Below are positions 48,335 through 58,679 of a DNA stretch of 64,000 bases, piece by piece. The stretch lies in NCBI GenBank assembly GCA_022497155.1, contig MU385735.1, positions 62,001 to 126,000 of the forward strand. Reading direction: 5' to 3'. Below the pieces are notes generated by a model. It was not told where the DNA came from. It ran no database searches and saw only the letters and a program-made list of their open reading frames with translations. The position numbers were made by a program, and so were the translations under genes. Positions within the stretch are counted from its first letter, which is position 1. Each line of letters begins with the position of its first letter. Source of the stretch: Whalleya microplaca. Its lineage: Eukaryota > Ascomycota > Sordariomycetes > Xylariales > Xylariaceae.

Positions 48335-48483
48335 TATAATAGTAAACCATAAGGTGATATTAAAATATGTATTAATTTATAATCTCTTTAAAACTAACAG
48401 TCCTAAAGGATAACTATTTAAGGACGGAAGATTCGTTTTAGCTGGACGGAAGATCTATCCTAGCTTATAAGGCGTTCCTAACA
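48335..48483 (-). repeat. E 5' LTR, 149 bp
   Basis: It is the uninterrupted partner of the LTR holding H2. The plus strand starts TATAATAGTAAACC and ends GGCGTTCCTAACA, followed by the duplicated AATCG. Confidence 0.9.
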
Positions 48484-50225
48484 AATCGTTAGCGCTAGAA
48501 ATAATTTTCGAACCAAGTTTTTAACCGAAATATATACCCGGATTTTAATAATATATTTCAGACGCTATAAAACAAATCTAATAATTAAGGTATAATATTA
48601 ATAGCTAGGTTTAAGCAGAAATATATATATATATATAGCTAATTATCTTTATTTCCTATCTAAGTTACTTAAAAATAAAACGCTAGAATTACTATACCTT
48701 TTATTAATACCGAATTAAATATAAGACTATATTATTATAAATTTTAAATCTATATCCGAAAATAAGTAAAAATATAATAATATATTAATTATTATAAATT
48801 ATTTAAGGAAAAAGCTATAAACTATCCTATATAAAAAAACCGCTACCGCTAAAAATATTACGTATATATATTATAAAGGCTTTTTCTACGTTTATAAAAT
48901 TCTTTTATTTATCGTTTCGGATAAAAGCCTTTAGTTTATTTCTAACTTTATAAATAAGCTTTTTAAAATTCTCGGGATTAAATAAAAATTATTATTTTTA
49001 AAATATTTATAAACCGCCGGCTAAGCCGAAATTATAAATAAATATCTCGACTAACGTTTCCGCCTTTTTATAAATTACTTTTAAAATAATTAGTCGGAAA
49101 TTATTTCTGCTATAAATACCGTATAAACTACTTTACCTTATAAATTACTAAAAAGATTAATATTATTAAAAATAACTTATAGTTATACCATAAATATACT
49201 ATTTAACTAAAAGAAATATATAAAAAACTTTTTCTCGAAGCTAGTAAAAAAGTAATTAAATCGCGAGAAAGTGTAATAGTTTATTAAACGTATTTAAATA
49301 TATATTTAATAGACGTAGCGCTACATAAAAAAAGCTTAGCTATAAATAGCGGATTAAATTAACCGCAAGCGTTATAAACCTGCTTTTAGTATAGAAAATA
49401 AAGTATATATCGTTAAGAAAATATAATTTACGGACCGACCGACTAATAAGCTAAATTACCTAATAATTCGGCAACATTATAAAATAAAAAAATTAAAAAG
49501 TTATTTATATCGACTAAAAATTACCTTTTCCTTATAAAAGGGTATTAAATATTTTATATTAATCGCTTACGGAAATATATAAATAATTTATTACCCGGTT
49601 AAAACTTATTCCGACTTACGGAAAATATAGTAAATCCCGATAAACTAAAAACGGAAAAGTTTAAAGTAAACCGAATTTTAATTTCCCGACTATATTATCG
49701 GAAATTATAATATTAAATATAATAAAAAAAATAAAATCTAAACCCCGAATAATATAATATATCGGATTTGAAAAATGCTATTATTAAATTAAAAAATTAT
49801 TACAAGACTTATTTAAATTACGTAAAACCCCCGAAACGCTTATAATAATAGCTTAAAGTAATAAAAAAATAAGTTTAAAAAAATTATCGGGATAACGATA
49901 TTTTTATTATAATAAATATAACTAATCGGTAATAAATAAAACAGCGGAAAAATTAATAGTAATAAACGCTTATATAAATTATATAAATAAATTAATAATA
50001 ACGAATTATATAACCTAGCTACGTTTTTAGTTTAAGGGCTTATTAACGTAATTAGTTAAGCCGAGGGTATTTTTTTATTGCTTAAAAAACATTCGTTTTA
50101 AACTACTTAAGTTTATAGCTTTATTTAAGATAATAAATATACCTAGGTTTAAAGCCTTAGGTAAGCGCCCGTTTTTTAATTTTATTCGAGTTTCGGGGCG
50201 AGCCTTTATTTGTGAGGGGGAATAA
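48484..50225 (+). pseudogene. G1 Gypsy-type integrase (second G1 element), RIP-inactivated
   Basis: G1 pol resumes at the duplicated AATCG. LGIK-KLLFLKY--TAG-AEIINKYLD at about 48970-49045 and FRLFINYF-NN-SEIISAINTV (49060-49130) match the Gypsy integrase core (HPQT.GQ.EI.NKYL, RPFINYFQ..W), with Gln and Trp positions as stops. LPYKLLKRL...TYSYTI (49135-49200) is the next block. The part from about 49530 equals 29488-30193. Together with 33401-35228 this gives one collinear G1 pol, which serves here as the intact reference for the rearranged first copy. Confidence 0.85.
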
Positions 50226-50463
50226 TGTTATCAATTTACCTAATCTTATAACCTAATTAGCCTGGCCTAATTTTAGCTTAAAGTAATTTAGTAATAAAGC
50301 GTATTTAATAATATACGGATTTTGTAACTAATTAGGTAAGGTGGGGTGGCTATTATATTAAATACTTACGCACCTTTTATAATTTTAAATCTCCAGCTTT
50401 ATTACATTATATTAATTAAGCAAAAGGTGTAACCTATTACCCCTATAGCTAGTTCTCGTAATA
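50226..50463 (+). repeat. G1 LTR 3 (3' LTR of the second G1 element)
   Basis: It is 238 bp and begins TGTTATCAATTTACC and ends AGTTCTCGTAATA. It carries a small insertion (TTTTAGCTTAAAG) relative to the other two. The right flank AGAAG does not match the flank left of LTR 1 (TATCT). Confidence 0.87.
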
Positions 50464-52227
50464 AGAAGTATTAAAATTATAATACCTTTTATATATAATA
50501 AGTTAGCTAAGCGAACTTTAGCCGATATTACTAATTTTTCGGAAAATTAATAACCGCCGATATTAAAGGTTAGATTAATAGTAAATAAAAGCTTTAAAAT
50601 ATTACGGTAATAGTAATTTTAGCGAAATTTAAAAATATAATTTAAAATAACTTAAGTTTAAGATAAATTAATAAATAAATAAAAATTATTATTAATAAAA
50701 TATTATAAGACGGCAATTAAATATAAGTCTTGCTATTTAATAATTATTTATTAAGCTTATTATGGGAAATTATTAAAAAAAGATTTAAATAAACAATGCG
50801 GTATATAATATTATATCGTGAAAAAGTGTTATAAAAAACGAGATTAAGTTATATATAATATATAAATTAAAGGCGCGAAAAGTTTATTTAGTCGATAATA
50901 TTAAATTAAATAATATAGTTTTTTAAAGTTAATTAATTAAAAATAAACGATATTATAAAATATAAAGTTAAATTTCGAACTCTTAAATATATTTAAAATA
51001 GACAAAAAAATATAAGCGTATTATTTCGCGTTTCGCTTTTATGTCGTAAAGTATTAAATTAACGAAAGAACGTTTAAATATTATTAAAATAAAACTATTA
51101 AATATAAAACTTACGGATTAAAAAATAATATTAATTGAGATTTTTTATTAACGAAAAATAATACTGGTTTAAAATTTTATAAAAATTAGCCGAATTAGAA
51201 AAAAAGTATGTTTTTATATAAAATTAAAATAATATTATATAATATATAGTAAGTTAAATTAATTTTTATTTTAGCGTTATTAAAAATATAAGTTTTAAAT
51301 GTTTTATAAAGTCGGCTTAAAAATAAAATATTAAAAAGTTTTTATATTTTATATTATAACGTTTAGTTTATAGTTAAAAAAAGAATGAAAGCTTTCGGTT
51401 AATTAATTTAGTAATAAAATTAAATATTATATAAATATAAGACGCTTTTTTTCCGAGTAATTATAATAAATTTACGGAAAAATTTATTATGTAAGTAATA
51501 ATTTTTATAATAGATTTTTTAAAAAAATATAATTAAGTATTATTATTTATATTTAGCAAAAATTATATTATATTTTTAACGTTAATTAGGTTTTTCCGGA
51601 TAACAATTTTATTATAAAGAGGGACTAATTCGGTAGTATAATTTTTATATATTATTACCCGGATTTTATTTAACTTTATATTTAATAAATGTGAGTTATT
51701 TTTTAATAATATTAGTATTAAAAGGCTAAAAACGAAATATAATAATTAAAAAGTTATATTAAAAATAAAATAATTTGCTTATAAGTATTTAAAAAATATT
51801 TATAATATTTTATTTAATTTTAAACTAGCGGAAGTTATAGCTAATATAAAAAAAAGCGATTGGTATAAAAACGTTACTATTATTATCAGCTACTTATATA
51901 ATATTAATAGTTATTTTTTTAATTAAATTAAGGTTATTAAAATTACGGAATAAATAGTTTATAATAATGTTTTTAAAATGCGGGCATTTTTAAAAGTTAT
52001 AATTTATTAATATATATAGATTATATATTACGCGTTAATTATTTTATTATTAATAATTTTTTTCCGGAAAAACGTAAATTAGGAGTGGGAAGTAAAATAA
52101 TAATAAACTATAAATAAATTTAAAATGATATTAATTAATATATCTTATTTAATTATATTTAATTATATAAATAAATATATTATTTAGCTTAAAATTAATG
52201 CGTTAAGTATTAAATAAAGGTATATAT
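50464..52227. other. RIPped sequence, family not recognised
   Basis: This is AT-rich and stop-filled in all frames. The composition suggests former coding repeats on the plus strand, but no polymerase, integrase or transposase motif could be read. It ends at the target TATAT (52223-52227) of the solo LTR. Confidence 0.5.
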
Positions 52228-52463
52228 TGTTACGGGGTATACGCTTTGCGAAAGACAGGGCTTAAGATCTGGCTATATTACTAGTAAAATTATCAACATA
52301 AGAAGGAAAAGGAAAGAAAGAAGCAAGCCTGACAAGGCCTGCTAGAAATCACTATATACGCAAGGTGGGGTAGCTTAGTCATTTAGGTAATTGCAGCGTT
52401 TACGTACCTCACCTGATCCTGATCTTAATCCTAGTCCTAACTAGTCTCGATTCGGCCGTAACA
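52228..52463. repeat. Unmutated solo LTR, 236 bp, with TATAT target duplication
   Basis: The ends are TGTTACGG and CCGTAACA. The duplication TATAT is perfect (52223-52227 and 52464-52468). The sequence is balanced in composition, with normal CA and TG frequency, in sharp contrast to both flanks. The near-mirror ends resemble those of the A family (TGTGACGGC/GCCGTGACA), although the body is different. A single short LTR gives RIP too little duplicated length to act on. Confidence 0.85.
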
Positions 52464-54683
52464 TATATTAAAATAAGAAATTAATAAATATATTTAATTT
52501 GCGAGATTTAAATCTAGTATATAAAAAGGGCTAAAATTTAATTATAATATTACGAAACGAAAATATCTCGGGGTAATTAAGTCTTTTCGATAATTGCGAA
52601 ATTATTTTTATAGTACGAAATTTATTTTTAAAACTAATACTAAAGTTTTAATCGCTTAATTAAATAATAGATTTTTTAGTTTATTTAATATAGCATTAAC
52701 CCGGTAAATAGTTTTTATTAAAATATTTAATTTCGAAATAAAATATTTTTTAAGAAATAAATATTAAATAGCGGATAATTTATTATATAAATTATTAAAG
52801 CTGTCTGATAAATTAGATAATTAATAAGAAAAAAAAGTCGACAATTTTATTAATATTTAATTTAACGTTTTTATGGTAAAAATATTTCGATTAAATAAAC
52901 TAATATAAGAAGTACCGGAATTTTTATTATTATTTGTTATTTTATATTTGTTAGAAAATTAGTTTAAAGTTTCTTAAGAAATTATAATATATTTTAGTAT
53001 TTTAAAGCTATTTAATTAATTATAAAGTCCTAATATAACGAGATAATATTATATAAAAATAAGTTTCCGGAATAAAGCTGTTAAATATATAATTTAAAAA
53101 GGAATTTTATAATAAAGACTTTATAAAAAATATAGCTAACGGTATATTATTAATAATATTAATTAATAAAAGCGTATTATTAGAAATTATTACTTAAAAG
53201 TTAGAATATACTAAAAATAAAAATTAATTTAAAATAAAATAGTTAAGTTTTATTATTTAAAAGGGATATATTAAGAGATCGATATTATTATTAAGTATTA
53301 TTTAAAATTTTAGCTTTTTGCGAATAAATAATTTAAAAATCGAGGACTTTTTTTAACGCTAAAGTGGCTACTAATTATTTAGATGATTAATATTTAGTTT
53401 TTGCTAAATAATAATAAATATTCGGCTATTATTAAAATAAAAAATAAGCTATTAAGGTAGCTTAAAATTAAGGCATTAAGAAATATTATAATAGCTAAAG
53501 TATAAAAGTTTTTTAAAACTATATTTATATTAACTATAGTATTTTTATAATGATTAAATATAATAAAGGCTTAGAAATAAAATAAAAGTAGCTAAAAATG
53601 TTATATAGCTAGGTATTAAAGTATAAATCGGATTTATATATTATTTTTAAACGTAAAAATAAGTAGAAATAAGCTATCGATTAATTATAAGATTTTTTAT
53701 ATATATAACGGGAGGAACTAGTAAATTATAAGTTAAAATTTAAAGTTATATTTTAAATTAATTAAATATTTATATAAAAATATAGGTTTATATTATATAA
53801 ATTAGTTTATAGTAAAAGATTTGTTATACTGATCGAAATAGTTTTATTATTTTAGCGGGTTTTTAATTAGTTATATATTTATAGTAGGGAAGATTTTATT
53901 ACTAAAAAGGTAAAAATGTTTAAATAATAAGATAAAAATGTCGCGAAAGTGGTATAAATTTTAATAAAGAAACGAAAAAAAGCGGCGGAACGAAATAATC
54001 GATAATATTTTTTTTTAAAAAACGGTTAGAATTATTGAAATAAAATAGTTTAGTTTTATTTTATAATATAATATAAGATATTGATATATTTAAAAATAAA
54101 AAGCTAAAATATAAATAAACTAGGTTATATTAAATTGCGAAAAAATAAAAATAAAAATAGGTTTTTTTAAAGAATTAGACGGGGTAATATTATAAGGAGT
54201 ATTTTTTTAATCGACTAAAAGGATTTATTTAAGATATAAGAAAGTATTAGAAATTTAATAAACCTTATAATAACTATTACTTAGGTAGCTATAATAAAGT
54301 AAGAGATGATTATAAAAATTTTAAACTAATAAACGATAATATAATATATTAAAATAAGAATATATAAAATTGGCTGGTAATTTATAGTTAAATTAAAAAA
54401 ATCAAGCTTAATAAAAATTAAAGGATTATAAAAAATAAAATACCCGAAAGAATAGTTAAAGTTAAATTATTTAAAATATTATTAATAAAGCGAGAAATTT
54501 ATAATCGAGTGTTAAAAAAATAATATTAATAAATTCGCTTATTTTTTTACGTTTTATATAAATTAATATTTTATAAAAATGAAGTTTTATAAAGTTATAG
54601 TAAATATAAAAAATAATAATAAAAGCTAAAATTAAAAAATATAACTATAGATTTTAATATATAGCTAATTAATTAAACGAAAT
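52464..54683. other. RIPped sequence, possible retroelement pol
   Basis: Only one hint of identity was found: near 53485-53590 the plus strand reads ALRNIIIAKV-KFFKTIFILTIVF, which could be the start of a Gypsy RNase H (block before the first acidic residue). This single weak match is not enough for a call. The segment ends at GAAAT, the target of the next solo LTR. Confidence 0.4.
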
Positions 54684-54874
54684 TGTAATAGGCTGTGCCG
54701 TAGTGGGGAATATCGGCGATTATAAGCCGATATAGCAACATAGCTCTCGAGAGCTAGTATAAATGCTCTCGAGCTATGCTAATATACCTTTTTGATTTTC
54801 TTTTCTTCTTTAGTTAGAAAATAAACACTCATTTGGCATTATAAAATTACATTTTAACGTGACGGCCTTTTATA
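54684..54874 (+). repeat. Solo G3 LTR, 191 bp
   Basis: It has the same length as the two G3 LTRs and starts TGTAATAGGCTGTGCCG and ends GGCCTTTTATA. The flanks are GAAAT and AAAAT, a 5-base duplication with one RIP-type change. It is less mutated than the LTRs of the G3 element and includes the paired CTCGAGAG/GCTCTCGAGC motifs. It formed by recombination between the two LTRs of a former G3 insertion. Confidence 0.87.
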
Positions 54875-56740
54875 AAAATAAATTATTATAAGCTATAAAA
54901 AAAGCCGCTTATATTTTTAGTAAAAAAATACTGATTTTTTAAGTAATTTAGTTTAAATATATATTATTTTTAAAACAACTTATTAAATTAAAAATATTAT
55001 AAAAATATTTTTAATAAAAAGAAATCTTTTAATTAATAAGTTTATAAATATATATATTTTTTATTCCGGAATAAATATTTATTTACTTAAATACCGATTA
55101 TATAATTTTTATATAAGCTTTTAAATTAACCTTTTATTAATTAATATTTATAAAATAGCTATATTTTATTATAGCGCTTATTTTTAAAACTAACGAACCG
55201 ATTTTTATAAAGCCGGTAAAAACTTTTATCATAAATATTATATTTTTAAATAAAAACTTTAAATTATATATAGCGATTTTTAATTAAGCGAAATATAAAG
55301 TTATTAATAAAGTTAGTTTCGCGGATTTCGATAAAGAAAAAATATTATTAATTAAAAGGGTTTTTTATTATTTTAAAATATTAAATATATTTTAAAGCAG
55401 GCTTTTATATTTAATTTTTACGATAAAGTTTCGAGGCCGTAAATTTTTAAATATAATACCGACTTTTTTTAAAGCTATTAAAGAGTTTAATATTTATTAG
55501 TTTAATTATTTTATATTAATTAATAAAAATTATATATATTAAATAAGGAAAAGATTTATCCGGATAAACTTATTTATTATATTAGCTTTTAAAAAATAGC
55601 GGCTTATATTATTTTTTAAAATTAAAGTAGCTTATTTTTATTAGTTTTTAAATTAAGGCGACTAGGTTTAATATTAATATAAAAATTAAAAATATAATTG
55701 ATGTTTTTTATTATCGAATTAAAAGTTTTCGATCGTTGGGAAACAGTAGATTTAAGACATAAAAGAAATTTAACGCTAAGGTATAAATCGATAAAAGAAA
55801 AGAAATAACGGAAGTTTTTAGCTATTTATATAGCCAATTTATTTATTTTAAAAAAGAAGCGATAATAAAATAAAGCGGGATAAAAAAGTCGAAAAAAAGA
55901 TTACAAAAATTAGGGTTATTTAAAGAAAATTTTATTTAATTAAATAGCGGGGGTTTAATATTTGCTTTACGAATTTTAAGAGAAATATTACTAATACGGG
56001 TTTTATTTTAAATATTTATTAGATTTTAATAAACTAATATAACGCGATAAAAGCGTTTAAAATTGTTTAGTTTTCGATTAACGTTATTATAATAAGAAAT
56101 TTAACTTTTAAATATAAGATTTTTTATAAAAAAGAAAAAAATAAACGATTTACGCGAAAGCTTTATAAAAGGAGTTTTCTTTTTTGCCTTTTATATAATA
56201 ATAAGTCTTGCGATATAATTGCGAATAATTAATTAAGTAAATATTATAAAGTAAAGACAAAAAATAAATGATTAAATTAATAGTTATTAAAAGGAAAAAA
56301 GGGTATAAACTATAAAAACAAAATAAATAAAGGGTATAATAAATAGCTTAGAAAATATATTAAAGCTAAATTAAGTAAGCTAATTTTTAAAAATAGTAAT
56401 AACGACTTAAATGTTTTATTATATTTAATATTTAGTTTATTATAAGTTTAAACGATTAATTAAAAATAAAAAGGATTTTTTAATTTATTTTTATTTATTA
56501 TAAATTAAAATTTAACGTAAAAAAGTTTTTTATATTAATTTATTAATAACTTTTATTTAATTATTTGCTAATTTTTTACTTTTATTTATTATTATTTTTA
56601 ATTAATTAGTTAAGTTATTTTATAGCTTTATATAAGCTTATTATAATATTATTATATTTTGAATTTTATTTTTTATATATTAAAATATTATTATAACTAT
56701 TATAATTTAAAAGATTATTTAAAAAAGAAAAAATAAATAT
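54875..56740. other. RIPped sequence, family not recognised
   Basis: This is AT-rich with stops in all frames. No motif could be read on either strand. It ends at AATAT, the left target duplication of the next solo LTR. Confidence 0.5.
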
Positions 56741-57007
56741 TGTGACGGCGTGGCTGGTGTGGCTAGGGTGGCTCGTGCTGTGGCTCGTGCTATGGCTCGT
56801 GCTGTGGCTTGTGCACGCGGTACGTACTGTTGAGATTGGGTTGCTGTGGGACGAAAGGCCCGTGCACCTTGGGTGGGATACCCTAGTTATTTCTACCTAT
56901 AGCTGGTGGAGGAAAATCCCTTCCTTCCTTTCCTCACCTTTAATATTTTTCATAAATGATTAAGTAATAAGCAGCCTTGCCTCTTCCATTCCTTTCAGGC
57001 CGTGACA
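56741..57007 (+). repeat. Unmutated solo LTR related to the A family, 267 bp
   Basis: The ends TGTGACGGC and GCCGTGACA equal those of the A LTR. The 3' part (CCTCACCTTTAATATTTT, GATTAAGTAATAAGCAGCC, TTCC...GGCCGTGACA) parallels the 3' part of the A LTR read in the A2 direction. The flanks AATAT and GATAT form a duplication with one G/A change. The first third is a run of GTGGCTCGTGCT-type 12-mers. It is GC-rich and shows essentially no RIP. The frame 56742-56963 is open only because of this composition and is not a gene. Confidence 0.8.
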
Positions 57008-57568
57008 GATATAAAAATTAAAATAAGTATAAAAATGTTAATTAAGCGGCTTATAAAAATATTAAGTTTATTTCGAAAGCTAATATTAAGTTTAAGGCTA
57101 TATTTAAAAACGAGGCTAAAATTAAGTTTATAGCTAATTCCGATTTTAAATATAAAACTGAAATAATTTTATTTATTAATTCGTTTTTATAAAAGTAGTT
57201 TTTTAAAAAAAATTAATATATTTATTATAATAACTAATATTAATTTTTATATTATTAATTAGTTTTACGGCTTTTTTATTAAAATATACGGATTTAAATT
57301 TTAGGCTAAAAATAGGTTATAATAATTAAGGTAAGAAATTAAGTAAATTATCGATTTTTTAAAAATAGATTTTTTATTAATCGGAAGCGATAAAATATTT
57401 AAAGTTATTTTTAATTAAAACGCTTTTTTTAGTTATAATAAAAATAATATAAGCAATATACGGGTGTATTAATTTAATTTATATTAGGAAAAAAAAAAGG
57501 AATTTTTCCTAACTAGTTATTACTGTGTTATATATAGCTAATTTAATTTAATTTATTTTATTTTATTT
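57008..57568. other. RIPped sequence without recognisable content
   Basis: This is an AT-rich stretch between the solo LTR and the G2 LTR. It ends in a low-complexity run of ATTTA/TTTTA units (57541-57570). A short inverted repeat AGGAAAAA/TTTTTCCT lies at about 57487-57511. No coding motif was seen. Confidence 0.5.
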
Positions 57569-57824
57569 TACATGGTCCGTGCGTATGTCCCCCGGGGCAA
57601 CACGCATTACCCTGCCTTTATATAAACGTTTTAATCGCAAAAACGCGTAAATAATAACTTAAACCTTAAAAAGCTATTTAAATTTAATACGAGAAATTAT
57701 AACTCGATTATAAGCTCGTATAAAACCTGTGTATGTAATGAAGCTTGATTTATTGATTAATAATAAGTCCTTAAAGGACTTATATATGTAGCTATAGCTA
57801 AGGCTAAGGCTTAAGGCTTAATAA
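57569..57824 (-). repeat. LTR at the 3' end of the minus-sense G2 element
   Basis: On the minus strand it starts TTATTAAGCCTTAAGCC after a polypurine tract (57825-57836, GTGAGGGGGCAG) and runs to about 57569. It contains a TATA-like box TATATAAAGG (57615-57624) followed by a little-mutated GC-rich block (CCCCGGGGGACATACGCACG), as expected of promoter and transcript start. Only the start is certain; the other end is set by the drop back to low-complexity AT. Confidence 0.6.
57615..57624 (-). promoter_or_regulatory. TATA-like box in the G2 LTR
   Basis: TATATAAAGG on the minus strand, about 200 bases inside the LTR and directly before the unmutated GC-rich block. Confidence 0.5.
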
Positions 57825-58160
57825 CTGCCCCCTCACGAAATGATCGACGACCTGTCGATCTCTCTCTCTCTCTCTCACTCTTAGTATAATAAAGGAAAAC
57901 TCTCCTTGATTTTGATTTTTGAAGCTATAGCTATTAATTGTGAGACCTATATATATAATAAAGCTTGATTTATTAATTGATAACGAGTTCCGAAGGGACT
58001 TATATATATAGTTATAGCTAAAGCTAAGGCTTAAGGCCTAATAACTGCCCCCTCACGAAATGATCGATAACCTGTCGATTTCTCTCTCTCTCTCTCACTC
58101 CTAATATAATAAAGGAAAACTCTCCTTGATTTTAATTTTTAAAGCTATAGCTAAGGCTAA
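57741..58160 (-). repeat. 220-bp tandem duplication of LTR start, polypurine tract and adjacent 3' sequence
   Basis: The block starting AAGCTTGATT at 57741 recurs at 57961, exactly 220 bases on, and the homology runs through GCCCCCTCACGAAATGATCG, a CT run (57859-57879 and 58079-58099) and AAAGGAAAACTCTCCTTG. Each unit has its own polypurine tract (57825-57836 and 58045-58056). Thus two LTR starts lie in tandem. Many CA/TG steps survive. Confidence 0.85.
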
Positions 58161-58289
58161 CTTTTCGCCTTGATTTTTATTTTCTTACTTTTTTTTTTAA
58201 CGTAATAAAGGAAATTAATAAAGGAAAAAGTTAATGGCCTTTTAGTTAATATTAATGCTATATATTGTCGAGGTAAAGGAAGCGGTAAT

Positions 58290-58480
58290 GTATTATAAGG
58301 ATATTATATATATCGATACTGGTTATTATATTAAAAAATAATATATATATTAATTAATGTTAGAGATAATTATAAGGATAGTATATATATCGATATTAAT
58401 TATTATATTAAAAAATAGTATATATATTAATCGATATTTAAAGACGGTTATAAAAATAATATATATATTAATGCCGTAAA
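58290..58480. repeat. AT-rich minisatellite, 77-bp period
   Basis: AAGGATATTATATATATCG (58297) recurs as AAGGATAGTATATATATCG (58374), and a third partial unit follows (about 58450). The units are mostly TA runs separated by TTATTATATTAAAAAATA. Confidence 0.7.
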
Positions 58481-58679
58481 AATAATATAATAAGTAAGAA
58501 ATAATTATACGTAAGGTAGTATATATGTTAGTGTTATATTAAGAGATTATTTTTTAATAAAAGGCAGTATATATGCCAATTAATAAGCGAGGGTAGTTAA
58601 TAATATAAGAAATAATTACGTTAGAAATTAATATTAGTTAAACGAAAAAAGCTTAACGTTTTTTTGCTGGAGTTATAGG

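Larger units (their letters stand above)
35229..48483 (-). mobile_element. E: LTR retrotransposon with Gypsy-like pol, 13.3 kb with nested insertions
   Basis: LTRs of 149 bp (35229-36584 once H2 and its duplication are removed; 48335-48483) begin TGTGATGGTAAA and end CGTTCCTAACA (plus-strand reading). The target duplication AATCG is perfect (35224-35228 and 48484-48488) and the first G1 copy shows the empty site. A polypurine tract beside the left LTR and a primer-binding site beside the right one give minus sense. Removing H2 (1.2 kb) and A4 (2.5 kb) leaves about 9.6 kb, long for a Gypsy element. Reverse transcriptase and integrase remnants are clear. Confidence 0.9.

Noticed and set aside
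35229..48483. E as a Ty1/Copia element, suggested by its short LTR in the form TGTTAGGAACG on the minus strand.
   Set aside because: Reverse transcriptase lies upstream of integrase on the coding strand and the boxes are Gypsy-like; Copia has integrase first.
50464..56740. A possible LINE or DNA transposon between the G1 and G2 elements.
   Set aside because: No endonuclease, transposase or non-LTR polymerase motif could be read; one weak RNase H-like stretch near 53500 is not enough for a call.
56742..56963. Open frame of 73 codons beginning with repeated Leu-Val-Trp motifs.
   Set aside because: It lies wholly inside a solo LTR and starts with its terminal bases; the repeats are the 12-base LTR units, not a protein feature.
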